Of a stretch of 36,603 nt of DNA, positions 8,136 to 18,576 are shown piece after piece. Source of the stretch: an uncultured Clostridia bacterium (GTDB taxonomy: Bacteria > Bacillota > Clostridia > Oscillospirales > Acutalibacteraceae). The stretch is taken from positions 1 through 36,603 of the forward strand of contig CAMMRL010000023.1 in NCBI GenBank assembly GCA_946499275.1, read 5' to 3'. The notes below the pieces were generated by a model. It was given only the letters and a program-made list of their open reading frames with translations, had not been told where the DNA came from and ran no database searches. Positions within the stretch are counted from its first letter, which is position 1. Every line of letters starts with the position of its first letter. A program made the translations under genes and the position numbers.

Positions 8136-8165
8136 GCCCGCCGGCAAACCGGCGGGCTGTTTTTG
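8136..8165 (+). terminator. Strong intrinsic terminator of the esterase operon
   Basis: GCCCGCCGG (8136-8144) pairs perfectly with CCGGCGGGC (8149-8157) across a CAAA loop, followed by TGTTTTTG. Confidence 0.92.
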
Positions 8166-8651
8166 TTCAACTTAGGCATGTTTCTGCTGTCTCCAGTGGG
8201 AGGATAGAATCGGAATGAAAGGGACGGCATGGGACTTGCTGAAGGGGAAACGCATAATCGGAGCTGTGAGCTTGGGGAGACTGCAGCTTTCCACGAATAA
8301 GAAAGAGACAGGAGCACTAAAAGGAACAGAATGAGACGAAATGATAAACACCGCGGCAGGGCGAAGATGTGCAGCACCCAAGCCCGGCAGATAAATACGG
8401 GGCGGTATCGACGCCGTTTGGATCGGGAATGGGGAAGGCGAGAGCGCCGCGCCGCATCCCGTTCCCTTACACTCTTGGGTGTTTGCGGTAGCCGAGTTGC
8501 CCATAAAGGCTCCGGACTTACGATGGATATTTTTCCTGCCTGGTGACGGAGCATAGGGGGATTTGCGGCGCTTTTCACGCGAAAGGCGCAGGGTGTACGA
8601 AAAGCTACCGCTAAAATTCCCCAAGTTCGGACAAATGCCGGGGGAAACCCC
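8166..8651. other. Long intergenic region before typA
   Basis: About 490 nt without a supportable gene. The best open frame (8331-8546, plus) encodes a 71-residue arginine-rich peptide behind a fair AAGGAAC site, but it resembles nothing and has biased composition. A short GGGGAAACCCC hairpin at about 8641-8651 precedes the typA promoter. No terminator, riboswitch or tRNA is evident. Confidence 0.4.
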
Positions 8652-8680
8652 TTGTTGGTTATGCGGAAAAGTGGTATAAT
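8652..8680 (+). promoter_or_regulatory. Extended -10 promoter of typA
   Basis: TTGTTG (8652-8657), a 17-nt spacer and TGG-TATAAT (-10 at 8675-8680) with the extended TGn element. The leader would be about 40 nt. Confidence 0.75.
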
Positions 8681-8728
8681 TTATTAGTTAATTGTCAATT
8701 CGGGATGTAAGAGGAATGAAAGCAAGTT

Positions 8729-10558
<1,830 letters not shown>

Positions 10559-10559
10559 A

Positions 10560-10587
10560 ACGGCGGGAAAGCCGGCCGTAATTTTTT
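10560..10587 (+). terminator. Weak terminator-like hairpin after typA
   Basis: ACGG (10560-10563) can pair with CCGT near 10576-10579, with a further GG/CC pair inside, and a T6 tract follows. The stem is imperfect, so partial read-through into the gene 15 nt downstream is likely. Confidence 0.35.
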
Positions 10588-10601
10588 GAGGAGGCATCCG
10601 T

Positions 10602-11156
10602 ATGGAAAAGGCGAACGAATCCCGTACCTATACCATGACCATTGCGGGGCTGGAACGCACCCTGCCCCTCTGCCCGCTCAACGAGCATTTGAGCATCGCG
10701 GCGTTTGTCATTTTCGGCGACGTGGAGCTGACGGTGGCGTCCGCCGCCGAGCTGCTGAAGAAAGCGCCGGAATTCGACGTGCTGATCACGGCGGAGGCCA
10801 AGGGCATTCCGCTGGTTTACGAGATGGCGCGCCAGAGCGGCAAGCCCTATTTTATCGCCCGGAAATACCCCAAGCTCTACATGTCCCACCCGATTTCGGT
10901 GGACGTGCGTTCGATTACCACCGACAAGGAGCAGACCCTGTACCTGGATGAAAGCGAAATGGCCGTCATCCGCGGACGGCGGGTGCTGATTGTGGACGAC
11001 GTGATCAGCACGGGCGAATCCCTGCGTGCGCTGGAAATGCTGGTGGAGCGCTCGGAAGGGAAGATCGCCGGGCAGTGCGCCATCCTGGCGGAAGGCGACG
11101 CCATCGAGCGCAAGGACATCTTTTACCTGGAGCCGCTGCCTCTGTTTGAAAACTGA
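10602..11156 (+). CDS. Purine-type phosphoribosyltransferase
   Basis: The 184-residue cytosolic enzyme has the type I phosphoribosyltransferase fold. The 13-residue PRPP-binding loop is VLIVDDVISTGES (about residues 128-140), and an adenine-phosphoribosyltransferase-like pattern precedes it (a glutamate-rich segment and KYPKLYM). Such enzymes join a purine base to PRPP to salvage nucleotides. Whether the base is adenine, guanine or xanthine cannot be decided here; the region from 20 to 60 diverges from classical Apt. GAGGAGG sits 7 nt before the ATG. It lies between typA and comEC with no promoter of its own that I can see. Confidence 0.8.
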   Translation: MEKANESRTYTMTIAGLERTLPLCPLNEHLSIAAFVIFGDVELTVASAAELLKKAPEFDVLITAEAKGIPLVYEMARQSGKPYFIARKYPKLYMSHPISVDVRSITTDKEQTLYLDESEMAVIRGRRVLIVDDVISTGESLRALEMLVERSEGKIAGQCAILAEGDAIERKDIFYLEPLPLFEN

Positions 11157-11244
11157 GCGGCGGCCGGGGCAGACATAGATGAAGCGGGAGTACGCCGGGA
11201 GCGGCGCGCGGCGCGGCTCGCCGGTGAAAAGGGGCGGATAACGG

Positions 11245-13467
11245 ATGGAACGGCCTTTGGCGGTCCTCGGTTTTTCCTTTTTCCTGGCGTTGACGTTGGG
11301 ATCTCTTTTGACCCTGAACCTCACCTTGGCGTTGGCGGTCCTGTGCCTGCTCGCCCTGATCGTAGGGCTTTGTCTGCGACCTTTGCGGCAGGACAAGCGG
11401 CTGATGACGGTGTTTTTGGCCGCCTTGGCCGCTTTTTCCATGCTTAGCGCGAAGGAAGCGCTGGTGTTCTGCCCTCTCCAGCGGTGGGACGGGCAGACCG
11501 TCCACCTCAAGCTCCAGGCGCTGAATTATTCCGCCGACCCGGACGACCGGATCGGGATCGGGGTCAGGGTATTGGAGGGGGACCTTCCGGCTGGCACCAA
11601 GCTGGCGCTGGACGCTTCCTTTTGGGGGATTGCCTGCGAGCCGTACGATATCCTGGAAGGGGATTTCGTGGTGTCCGCCGTCCGGGAAGAAGGGAGCGGG
11701 CGGATCTACGAGTATACCAAATCGCTCGGCGTGATGCTGGATATTGTCCCAGCCGATTATAATGCGGAGGAGAGTATCGCGGTCACTCCGCCTGCGTCCC
11801 GTCCGGTGATGGCGCAGGTGCTGGCATTACGCCGTGCGGCGCGCATGGCGATTTACTCCCAGCCGGATATGGAGGATGTCCAGGATGTGATGGCGGGGAT
11901 GGCTTTCGGCTTTACAAGCGGGATTTCGGCGGAGATTACTCGGATGTTCCGCTCGTTGGGGGTTTCCCATCTGCTCGCGGTATCCGGGCTGCACACCTCC
12001 CTGCTTGCCCAGGCGATGTTGGCGCTGTTCCGTTTCCTGAAACTGCCGCGCAAAGCGTCATCCCTGCTGACGGCGGGCTTTGTCCTGCTTTTCGTGGCGC
12101 TCACCGGCTTCACTCCCTCGGCGGTACGGGCCGGGGTGATGAGCATTGTGCTGCTGATCGGGCTGCTGTTCGGACGGGAACCGGACAGTCTCAATTCCCT
12201 GGGGCTGGCGCTGCTGGTGATCACCCTGCCGAACCCCTATGCCGTATGCGACGTCGGGCTGCTGCTGTCCGCTGCCGCGACTTTCGGCATCCTGGTGCTG
12301 TATCCGCCGATGCGGCGGGCGACGGCCGACCGGCTGAAGGAAAAGGGCGGGGTTTTCGCGCTGCTGGCTCGCCCGGTCGGTGCGGTGATGGTTACGTTGG
12401 CGGCAACGCTACCGACATTGCCGGTTATTCTGGTGGTGTTCCGGAACATTTCCCTGATTTCCCCTTTGTCCAACCTGCTGATGGTGCCGGTTTCCTCGGT
12501 GGTAACGGTCGCTACCTGCCTGGGCGCGTTCCTCGCTGTGGCGGGCGTGCCAATTATGACGGACGCGGTGTTCTGGATAGGGAAGACGGCGGCCCGCCTG
12601 CTGCTCTGGATCGGGCGGGGGCTGTTCTCCCTGCCGGTGGTATCGGTGGATGTGGATCAGCTTTTCCTTTTGGTCGGCGTTCCGGCGGGATTGGCCCTGG
12701 TTTTCTTGGGGTATCGCCTGCTGGGGAAACGGGGCGTTCGGATCGCGGCGCTCTGGTCGGTGATCGCGCTCTTGGGCGGCGTGGTGGCAAACGGCGTGTT
12801 TATGAAAGGGGTCGCCACGCTGACTGTGTTGCCCTCCTATGGCGCTACCGCGGCACTGGTGGAGCGGGACGGCCGGACCGGTGTGGTCGTGATGGGTAGG
12901 GAGGATGCGAGCCAGGCTGCCGCCCGTGTACTTCGTAACCAGTCCCTGCCCTCGATCGATTTTCTGCTGGTGGCCAGCCCGGATGACGGCAGCGCCTTTA
13001 GCGCGCCCTTGATTGTGGAGACGATTGGGGTGGAGACCCTGATTACCGGGAAAGAGGGCGAATATCGGCATACGTTGGAAGCATTGCCGGTAGAAGACGG
13101 GACGCTGTATCTGGACGAAGGGGCGGTCTCTTTCTGGGGAGACTGCCGCGCCGAGCAGTTGGCGGACGGGTTTATCCGGCTGACGATAGGGGGAACCCGG
13201 CTCCTGTTCTGCCCGGAAGGCGGCGATGCATCGCGGCTGACGGCCGATGAACGGCGGACCAATCTGGCGGTTTACACCGGTGCCGCACCCCGGAACGTAG
13301 CGGCGCTCACCACCCAGGCGGGTGTGCTGTCGGTGGAAGAGGAAATGCTCCCCTTTGCGGAGAAAGGCGTGCCGCGGGGCGTGTACCCGGTGGAAAATAC
13401 GGCGAAGGATGATGTAACCATTTATACCAGAGGAGCGGGGGACATCTCCTTTGCCCGTTTTGGATAA
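11245..13467 (+). CDS. comEC: ComEC/Rec2-type DNA uptake channel protein
   Basis: The 740-residue membrane protein matches ComEC/Rec2, the channel that brings one DNA strand across the membrane during natural transformation. An N-terminal two-helix plus OB-like segment (1-190) is followed by the competence domain with its signature SHLLAVSGLHTSLLAQ and TGFTPSAVRAGVMS (about 235-310). Then come many membrane helices and a C-terminal domain from about 530. That last domain occupies the place of the metallo-beta-lactamase-like nuclease domain but lacks an HxHxDH metal motif (it reads LVASPDDGSAFS where the histidines are expected). No ComEA or other competence gene is in the window. The comEC-holA order is common in Firmicutes. 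Confidence 0.9.
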   Translation: MERPLAVLGFSFFLALTLGSLLTLNLTLALAVLCLLALIVGLCLRPLRQDKRLMTVFLAALAAFSMLSAKEALVFCPLQRWDGQTVHLKLQALNYSADPDDRIGIGVRVLEGDLPAGTKLALDASFWGIACEPYDILEGDFVVSAVREEGSGRIYEYTKSLGVMLDIVPADYNAEESIAVTPPASRPVMAQVLALRRAARMAIYSQPDMEDVQDVMAGMAFGFTSGISAEITRMFRSLGVSHLLAVSGLHTSLLAQAMLALFRFLKLPRKASSLLTAGFVLLFVALTGFTPSAVRAGVMSIVLLIGLLFGREPDSLNSLGLALLVITLPNPYAVCDVGLLLSAAATFGILVLYPPMRRATADRLKEKGGVFALLARPVGAVMVTLAATLPTLPVILVVFRNISLISPLSNLLMVPVSSVVTVATCLGAFLAVAGVPIMTDAVFWIGKTAARLLLWIGRGLFSLPVVSVDVDQLFLLVGVPAGLALVFLGYRLLGKRGVRIAALWSVIALLGGVVANGVFMKGVATLTVLPSYGATAALVERDGRTGVVVMGREDASQAAARVLRNQSLPSIDFLLVASPDDGSAFSAPLIVETIGVETLITGKEGEYRHTLEALPVEDGTLYLDEGAVSFWGDCRAEQLADGFIRLTIGGTRLLFCPEGGDASRLTADERRTNLAVYTGAAPRNVAALTTQAGVLSVEEEMLPFAEKGVPRGVYPVENTAKDDVTIYTRGAGDISFARFG

Positions 13468-13503
13468 AAGAAAAAGAAAGCGAAAACCATAAACCATAAA
13501 CGC

Positions 13504-13535
13504 CGGAGCGGCATACCGATGAGGGGGCCGCTCCG
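13504..13535 (+). terminator. 9-bp hairpin after comEC
   Basis: CGGAGCGGC (13504-13512) pairs perfectly with GCCGCTCCG (13527-13535). The sequence after it (ATTATG) is not a T-tract, so it may terminate poorly or act as an mRNA 3' end stabiliser. Confidence 0.45.
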
Positions 13536-13840
13536 ATTATGAAAATTCCGGCGCCCTACACCGGCGATACCGGCCCTACCCGCACAGTGGCGGGCGGTGT
13601 TGCAACGGAGATGCGACGTGGATGGTACCGTTCATACGATACATGCCGCTCTGCACGTACGGCACACGGGTTCGGTACGGCAGAAGCGGCGCGCATGACC
13701 ATTCCATATGGGTGAATTTTATAGTAAAACCAATCGGGCTTTAGCAGGGGAAACCCGCCTTTGGCCGATAGACGGGGTTATCCACCGGGGTACGTGACAT
13801 AAAAATGGCACGATTGCCGCTGGAAAGGAAGGGACGGGCT
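13536..13840. other. Intergenic region before holA
   Basis: About 300 nt with no supportable gene. A possible promoter is the only element I can point to. An in-frame upstream ATG for holA at 13805 lacks a good ribosome binding site. Confidence 0.4.
13696..13725 (+). promoter_or_regulatory. Possible promoter for holA
   Basis: TGACCA (13696-13701), an 18-nt spacer and TATAGT (13720-13725). The -35 match is only fair, but it is the best candidate between comEC and holA. Confidence 0.35.
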
Positions 13841-14905
13841 ATGCAGATCACCGAAACCGAACTGAAAAAGCAGCTCAAGGAAGGCCGGTTTGCGCGGGTA
13901 TATTTTCTGTACGGAGAGGAAAGCTATCTGACTGCGCATTACGCGGCGCAGATTGCGGCCAAGGCGGTGGGGGATTCCGCTCTGGCGGAATTCAACCTGC
14001 AGAAGTTCGATGGGCAATCCTGCACGGCGGACGAAATCGAGGACGCGGCCGAGGCGCTGCCGGTGATGGCGGACCGCAAATGCGTGGTGGTGCGGGATTT
14101 CGACGTCGCTTCCGGCGGGGCGGCGGCTCAGGAAAAGGTGCTGACGCTGGTAAAGGACCCTCCGGAGGGCTGCGTACTGGTGTTCTGGCTGGATGCGCTG
14201 GAAGCCGACGTAAAGAAAAACGCGAAATGGAAAGCGTTCCTTAACGCGGTGGACAAGGCCGGGGCGGCGGTTCATTTTCCGCGGAAAACGGCGGGCGATA
14301 TCACCAAGCTTTTATGCAGCGGCGCGTCCCGGCGGGGAAGCGCCCTTTCCCCCGACAATGCCCGCCGGATGCAGGAACGCTGCGGCAGCGACCTGAACCT
14401 CCTCCTGGGAGAGCTGGACAAGCTAAGCGCCTATGCCGAGGGACGGGAGATCACGCGGGAGGATATCGAAACCCTGGGCGTGCAGAATCTGGAAGCTTCG
14501 GTGTTCGACCTGTCCAAGGCGCTGCTCCAAGGAAGCTATGCCAAGGCGTATTCCATCATCCACCGGCTGTTCACTATGCGGGAGGAACCGGTGGCGATTC
14601 TGGCTGTGCTGTCCAATGCGTATGCCGACCTCTACCGGGCCAAGGTGGCGCGGGCGGCAGGAGAACAGGCGGAGAGCCTGGCGGGCGCCTTCGCCTACCG
14701 GGGGAAGGAATTCCGGCTGCGCAACGCCGCGCGGGACAGCGCTTCCATCCCGCTGCCCGTATTGAGGAAGAGCCTGGAAACGCTGGCGGAAGCGGACCGG
14801 ATGCTGAAATCCTCCCGCACCGATAAGCGGGTGGTGCTGGAACAGACGGCGGCCAAGCTGATCTTGCTGTCCCGTACCGGCGGAGCCCGTACGGACGGGC
14901 GATAG
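13841..14905 (+). CDS. holA: DNA polymerase III subunit delta
   Basis: The 354-residue protein is the delta subunit of the clamp loader, which opens the beta sliding clamp to load it on DNA. The N-terminal FARVYFLYGEESYLTAHYA is the typical delta opening; it resembles AAA+ but has no Walker A lysine, as expected for delta. The middle SDLNLLLGELDKLSAYA and the C-terminal helical collar (FRLRNAARDSASIPLPVLRK) also fit. The start is ATG 13841 because GGAAAGGAAGGG precedes it and the family begins just there. The in-frame ATG at 13805 would add twelve residues without support. The RNase M5 gene follows 20 nt later, so the two are probably cotranscribed. Confidence 0.93.
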   Translation: MQITETELKKQLKEGRFARVYFLYGEESYLTAHYAAQIAAKAVGDSALAEFNLQKFDGQSCTADEIEDAAEALPVMADRKCVVVRDFDVASGGAAAQEKVLTLVKDPPEGCVLVFWLDALEADVKKNAKWKAFLNAVDKAGAAVHFPRKTAGDITKLLCSGASRRGSALSPDNARRMQERCGSDLNLLLGELDKLSAYAEGREITREDIETLGVQNLEASVFDLSKALLQGSYAKAYSIIHRLFTMREEPVAILAVLSNAYADLYRAKVARAAGEQAESLAGAFAYRGKEFRLRNAARDSASIPLPVLRKSLETLAEADRMLKSSRTDKRVVLEQTAAKLILLSRTGGARTDGR

Positions 14906-14925
14906 GACGAAGGAGAGACAACGGT

Positions 14926-15558
14926 ATGATCCGGGTGCGTGAAGCGATTGTGGTCGAGGGAAAATACGATAAGATCCGGCTGGAATCGGTGGTGGAAGGG
15001 CTGATCATCGAAACCAACGGCTTCCGCATCTTCAAGGATAAGGAGCAGATGGCGCTCCTCCGCCGGTTGGCGGCGGAGCGGGGGCTGCTGGTGCTCACCG
15101 ACAGCGACGCTGCTGGTTTTGTCATCCGCCGCCATCTGGCGGGGGCGATCCCACCGGAGCAGGTCAAGCACGCCTTTGTGCCGGAGATCTGCGGGAAGGA
15201 GCGGCGGAAGGCCGCGCCGTCCAGAGAAGGGCTCTTGGGTGTGGAAGGGATGGACGGGGAGACGCTTCGCCAGGCGCTCTGCCGAGCGGGGGCGACCATT
15301 CTGGATGAGGAGAAAACGGAGGATGAAATAAAGGTTGCTCCCGGCGAGCCGCTCACCCGTCTGGATTTGTATGAGACGGGATTGACCGGTGCACCGGACA
15401 GCGCCGCCCGGAGGGAAAAGCTGCTGATCCGGCTCGGGCTGCCCAGGCGGCTTTCCAGCAGTCGGTTACTCGCCGTTTTGCAGGGGGAAATGGACCGGGA
15501 GACGTTCCGGAAACGGATGGAGGAATGGGCTGCGGACGAGACGGGGGACAAAGTATGA
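14926..15558 (+). CDS. rnmV: Toprim-domain ribonuclease M5
   Basis: The 210-residue protein carries a toprim domain (residues 4-95) with the metal-binding glutamate in VVEGKYDK and the DSDAAG motif (classical DxD). IETNG and KHAFVP match RNase M5, the endonuclease that makes the mature ends of 5S rRNA. The second half (about 100-210) is the clostridial C-terminal extension. AAGGAGAG precedes the ATG. In Bacillus rnmV neighbours ksgA; here it follows holA and precedes the initiator tRNA, so stable-RNA and replication functions cluster. A less specific toprim nuclease is the alternative. Confidence 0.85.
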   Translation: MIRVREAIVVEGKYDKIRLESVVEGLIIETNGFRIFKDKEQMALLRRLAAERGLLVLTDSDAAGFVIRRHLAGAIPPEQVKHAFVPEICGKERRKAAPSREGLLGVEGMDGETLRQALCRAGATILDEEKTEDEIKVAPGEPLTRLDLYETGLTGAPDSAARREKLLIRLGLPRRLSSSRLLAVLQGEMDRETFRKRMEEWAADETGDKV

Positions 15559-15684
15559 GACATGGATTTCCGTTTGTTGAAATACTACAGAGAGTCTATG
15601 AGGTGACGATGCGGGTGGAAGCCGGCGTTTGCCGACAAGCAGGGAACGGGACGAAAACGCCCGAAAGAAATTTTGAAAAAGGGC

Positions 15685-15713
15685 TTGCATTTTTCAAGGA
15701 TATGCTATATAAT
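15685..15713 (+). promoter_or_regulatory. Promoter of the initiator tRNA
   Basis: TTGCAT (15685-15690), a 17-nt spacer and TATAAT (15708-15713). The start would be near 15720, right at a short TGCTC-AAAA-GAGCA hairpin (15721-15734) that precedes the tRNA. Confidence 0.8.
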
Positions 15714-15745
15714 AATAAAGTGCTCAAAAGAGCAGTATTTCATAT

Positions 15746-15822
<77 letters not shown>

Positions 15823-15828
15823 TGTTAA

Positions 15829-15866
15829 AAGCTACATTTTAGGATTTCTAAGATGTAGCTTCTTTA
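15829..15866 (+). terminator. Terminator after the tRNA
   Basis: A 14-bp stem with one G-U pair (15829-15842 with 15848-15861) and a 5-nt loop is followed by CTTTATATTT. It ends the tRNA transcript before the island genes. Confidence 0.75.
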
Positions 15867-15920
15867 TATTTGCAAAGAAACCTCTCTATGTTATGTTAAA
15901 AACATGGAGAGGAATTTTTT

Positions 15921-16848
15921 ATGAAAAAAATGATAGAAATACCAGCTTACAATGATCGTACTTTACCCCTTGAAGAAAGACGGCTCAGGGTTGCCGCATA
16001 TTGCCGGGTTAGCACCAATAGCCCAGAACAGTTGAAAAGTCTGGAAAATCAGGTCTACTACTATACCAATTATATAAAGTCAAATGAATATTGGAGATTT
16101 GTATGTGTTTATTCCGATATTGGTTCTGGCATGAATACCAGACACCGGTCAGGTTATGGGAAAATGCTTCGGGATGCTGCAAACGGAAAATTTGACCTAT
16201 TATTGGTAAAGTCAATGAGCCGGTTTGGGCGGGATACATACGAAACATTATATCAGATCAGGAGGTTGCAAAAAATGAATGTCACTCTTTATTCAGATTC
16301 AGAACAAATCAGTACACAGGATGTCCCGGAGCCTGTTTTGACACTTTGGCTGGCTCACATTCAGGAAGAAAGCCATATGAAAAGTGAGAACATCAAATTT
16401 GGAATTCGGCAGCGGATGAAAGAAGGAAAAGCTGTTCTAAACCATACCCAATTTCTTGGATATACCAAAGGGAAAGATGGACAACTGATTATTATTCCGG
16501 AAGCAGCTGAAATTGTTCGAAAAATTTTTGATTTATATTTGCAGGGATATGGTGTTCGGAAAATCAAACGTTGGCGAACATCATGTTCAAACAGTGACAG
16601 GAAAAGATAGTTGGAGCACATCTACTATTGATCGAATGCTGAGTAACGAAAAATATGCTGGCTGTCTTATCCTGCAAAAAACATTTACCCCCGATTTTTT
16701 GACAGGAAAACAGGAGAAAAATCAAGGACAAGTCTCGATAATTGTGGTAGAGAATGCACATGAAGCGATTATTGATCCGCAGGTATTTGAGACGGTGCAG
16801 GAGAAAAAGGGACGAAACGCGAAAGCCATTCCTGATCTTGTACTGTAA
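15921..16848 (+). pseudogene. Serine recombinase remnant (frameshifted, C-terminally truncated)
   Basis: The first frame (15921-16610) has the resolvase/invertase catalytic domain of a large serine recombinase: YCRVST with Ser31, then DLLLVKSMSRFGRD, and a recombinase domain beginning near QRMKEGKAVLNHTQFLGYTK. The frame breaks after KIKRW at about 16574. The +1 frame continues the family sequence (EHHVQTVTGKDSWSTSTIDR, then MLSNEKYAGC) to a stop at 16848. Intact members run about 500 residues or more, so the zinc-ribbon/coiled-coil end is also missing. GGAGAGG precedes the ATG. These enzymes move conjugative or mobilisable elements of the Tn4451/TnpX type; this copy should be inactive and marks the island as formerly mobile. 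Confidence 0.85.
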
Positions 16849-17001
16849 AATAAATCATTATTTTCGTTTCAAATTAAGCAATTAAAGGGCAATCCTTATG
16901 AATTATCAGTGGTTTTATTAGGAAGCTCTTATATTTATGGTAGAATTTTTGATTTTATTTTGCTGAAAGGATTCCTCTGAAATCGCAGGCTGTGTTTCCT
17001 A

Positions 17002-17958
17002 TCAATTCCTTGTGTTGCATAATGGAATAAGAGTGTTGTTGACTGGATTCACATGAATCATAATGTGCTTAACATCCGAAAAATTCTGTTCAACATCTTT
17101 GTGTACACGCTCGGCTACTTCATGAGCCTCCCATAGAGACTTATCGCCGTCTACGGATATTTCCAGATCGACATAGACTTTGTTTCCGAACATTCTGGAG
17201 CGCAGCATATCAACATGAACTACATCGTCATTTGCCGAAATGTGTTCAATCAGCTCCTTTTCGTATCCGTCACCGCAAGAGGTGTCCAGCATTTTGACAC
17301 AGGCGTCTTTCATAATATCATAAGCAACTTTTACGATAAAAAGACAAATCACAACGCTTGCTACGGAATCCAGCACAGGGAATCCCAGCATAGCTCCGGC
17401 AATACCAACTAAGGAACCAATGGAAGACAGAGCATCCGAACGGTGATGCCAGGCATCGGCCAAAAACGCAGCGGAGTTAATCAGCTTTGCATAATAGCGT
17501 GTATACCAGTACATGGCTTCTTTGCCGACGATGGAAACAATTGCGGCCACAAGGGCGATTGTGCTGGGGATTGCAAGCGTTTCGTAGCTTCCCGAAAGAA
17601 TATTTTCCACACCTACTTTGCCAACGCCAATTCCTGTTGCCATCAGAACAAGGCCCAGAAACAGCGACGCGATACATTCCAGTCGTTCATGACCATATGG
17701 ATGGGAATTGTCTGCGTCTTTTTTGGAAACTTTTACGCCGATCCATGCGATTAGCGTGGTTAATACATCGGAAAATGAGTGGATGGCATCCGAAATCATG
17801 GCGCCGGAATGGCCTGCAATTCCGGCGAACATTTTGAATCCGGAGAGTATCGCGTTTCCGATTACACTGACTAACGACAAATTTCGGATAATTGCCTTTT
17901 CATTGATGTTGGTCGGCGAAGAAGTGGGTTGGTTTGGTTTGTCATATTTGGTTGTCAT
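17002..17958 (-). CDS. Cation diffusion facilitator (CDF) metal exporter
   Basis: The 318-residue protein belongs to the CDF family of proton-coupled divalent metal exporters. It shows six membrane helices and a C-terminal cytoplasmic metal-sensing domain ending in HIMIHVNP. The transport-site residues follow an HxxxD pattern in helix 2 (His60, Asp64 in DAIHSFSDV) and again in helix 5 (ADAWHHRSDALSS). Such an HD-HD site is commoner in Zn/Co/Ni exporters than in the DD-HD Fe/Mn type. The start is ATG 17958 because AGGAGG lies 8 nt upstream; the in-frame extension to 18069 runs into the leader. Expression should be controlled by the NiCo riboswitch and attenuator upstream, so nickel and/or cobalt are the likely substrates. 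Confidence 0.92.
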   Translation of the reverse strand: MTTKYDKPNQPTSSPTNINEKAIIRNLSLVSVIGNAILSGFKMFAGIAGHSGAMISDAIHSFSDVLTTLIAWIGVKVSKKDADNSHPYGHERLECIASLFLGLVLMATGIGVGKVGVENILSGSYETLAIPSTIALVAAIVSIVGKEAMYWYTRYYAKLINSAAFLADAWHHRSDALSSIGSLVGIAGAMLGFPVLDSVASVVICLFIVKVAYDIMKDACVKMLDTSCGDGYEKELIEHISANDDVVHVDMLRSRMFGNKVYVDLEISVDGDKSLWEAHEVAERVHKDVEQNFSDVKHIMIHVNPVNNTLIPLCNTRN

Positions 17959-18048
17959 AAAAGAATCCTCCTGTTTCGTCATGTATGATGACAGTGATAT
18001 TTCTCTTATGAGCGCCCCATTGAGATAATCTGTTCCAAAAATGAATAT

Positions 18049-18081
18049 AAAAAAACACCCATGGAACATACAACTGTCCCA
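18049..18081 (-). terminator. Attenuator terminator in the CDF leader
   Basis: On the minus strand, TGGGACA (18081-18075) pairs with TGTTCCA (18068-18062), extendable outward to about 10 bp with wobbles, and a T7 tract follows (18055-18049). Its 5' arm is part of the riboswitch's final conserved strand. Metal binding would sequester that strand and let RNA polymerase read through. Confidence 0.8.
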
Positions 18082-18159
18082 CAGATGTTAAAAACAATCT
18101 GCTGCCGCATCAGCGGCCCGGCCCCATGCCCAAACGGGTCATCGCCTGCTCAGTTTGTA
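18069..18159 (-). promoter_or_regulatory. NiCo riboswitch (Ni2+/Co2+ aptamer)
   Basis: Read on the minus strand from 18159, this matches the NiCo (czcD) riboswitch. Conserved ACTGAGCAGGC is followed by a small hairpin, GCCGGGC, a perfect hairpin CCGC-TGAT-GCGG, then CAGAT...ATCTG and the invariant GTGGGACAGT. The outer strands pair as P1, giving the four-way junction known from characterised members that bind Co2+ and Ni2+ cooperatively. It lies between a strong promoter and the attenuator, 110 nt before the CDF exporter, the expected gene class. Low metal should favour the terminator and high metal read-through. The match of both junction motifs and spacing makes the call strong. Confidence 0.93.
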
Positions 18160-18212
18160 CTGTTGATCTCGCACCCTGAATTGGGGTGTAATGCAGTGCA
18201 AAGAGTTTATCC

Positions 18213-18241
18213 ACTATAACACATGATATGCGATGTGTCAA
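18213..18241 (-). promoter_or_regulatory. Promoter of the riboswitch-CDF transcript
   Basis: On the minus strand TTGACA (18241-18236), a 17-nt spacer and TATAGT (18218-18213). Transcription should start near 18206, about 50 nt before the aptamer. That intervening RNA holds a CACCC/GGGTG hairpin. Confidence 0.85.
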
Positions 18242-18576
18242 GGATTGGTTACTAGAAAACGTGTGGGAAACTGTGGTTTCATTTTTTATCAGTCCAAAAG
18301 AGAGCAAGAGTTTTTTCTACTTTCCCACTCTTCAAATATATTTAAATACAGGAAAAACGGTGATTTTCTTCTAAAGCAGATAAGGATTTGGCGTAGCTAC
18401 ATAGGATAAGTAGTGTCCGTTGTTGCATCTGTAGCATAGGATAAAACAAGAAAATTCAGGGTGTTCTTTATGGCGCACAGTATGAATACCCACTACACAT
18501 GTTGATCGAATTGCAGCGATAAAGTTTACCATTTACACACCCGTTTTCTGTATTTTTATGATAAGAGGTGTAGAAG
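18242..18576. other. Intergenic region with a spaced direct repeat
   Basis: About 335 nt between the divergent CDF and cupin transcripts, AT-rich and without a gene. The 9-bp ATAGGATAA occurs at 18401-18409 and 18436-18444, 35 bp apart centre to centre. It is upstream of the cupin gene and could be an activator site, though two 9-bp copies may be chance. Confidence 0.35.

Noticed and set aside
8331-8546. 71-codon plus-strand ORF before typA with a fair ribosome binding site
   Set aside because: Arginine-rich, no recognisable domain, and the region has similar random open frames on both strands.
17959-18069. N-terminal extension of the CDF exporter to an upstream ATG
   Set aside because: It would run through the attenuator's U-tract; AGGAGG supports ATG 17958.
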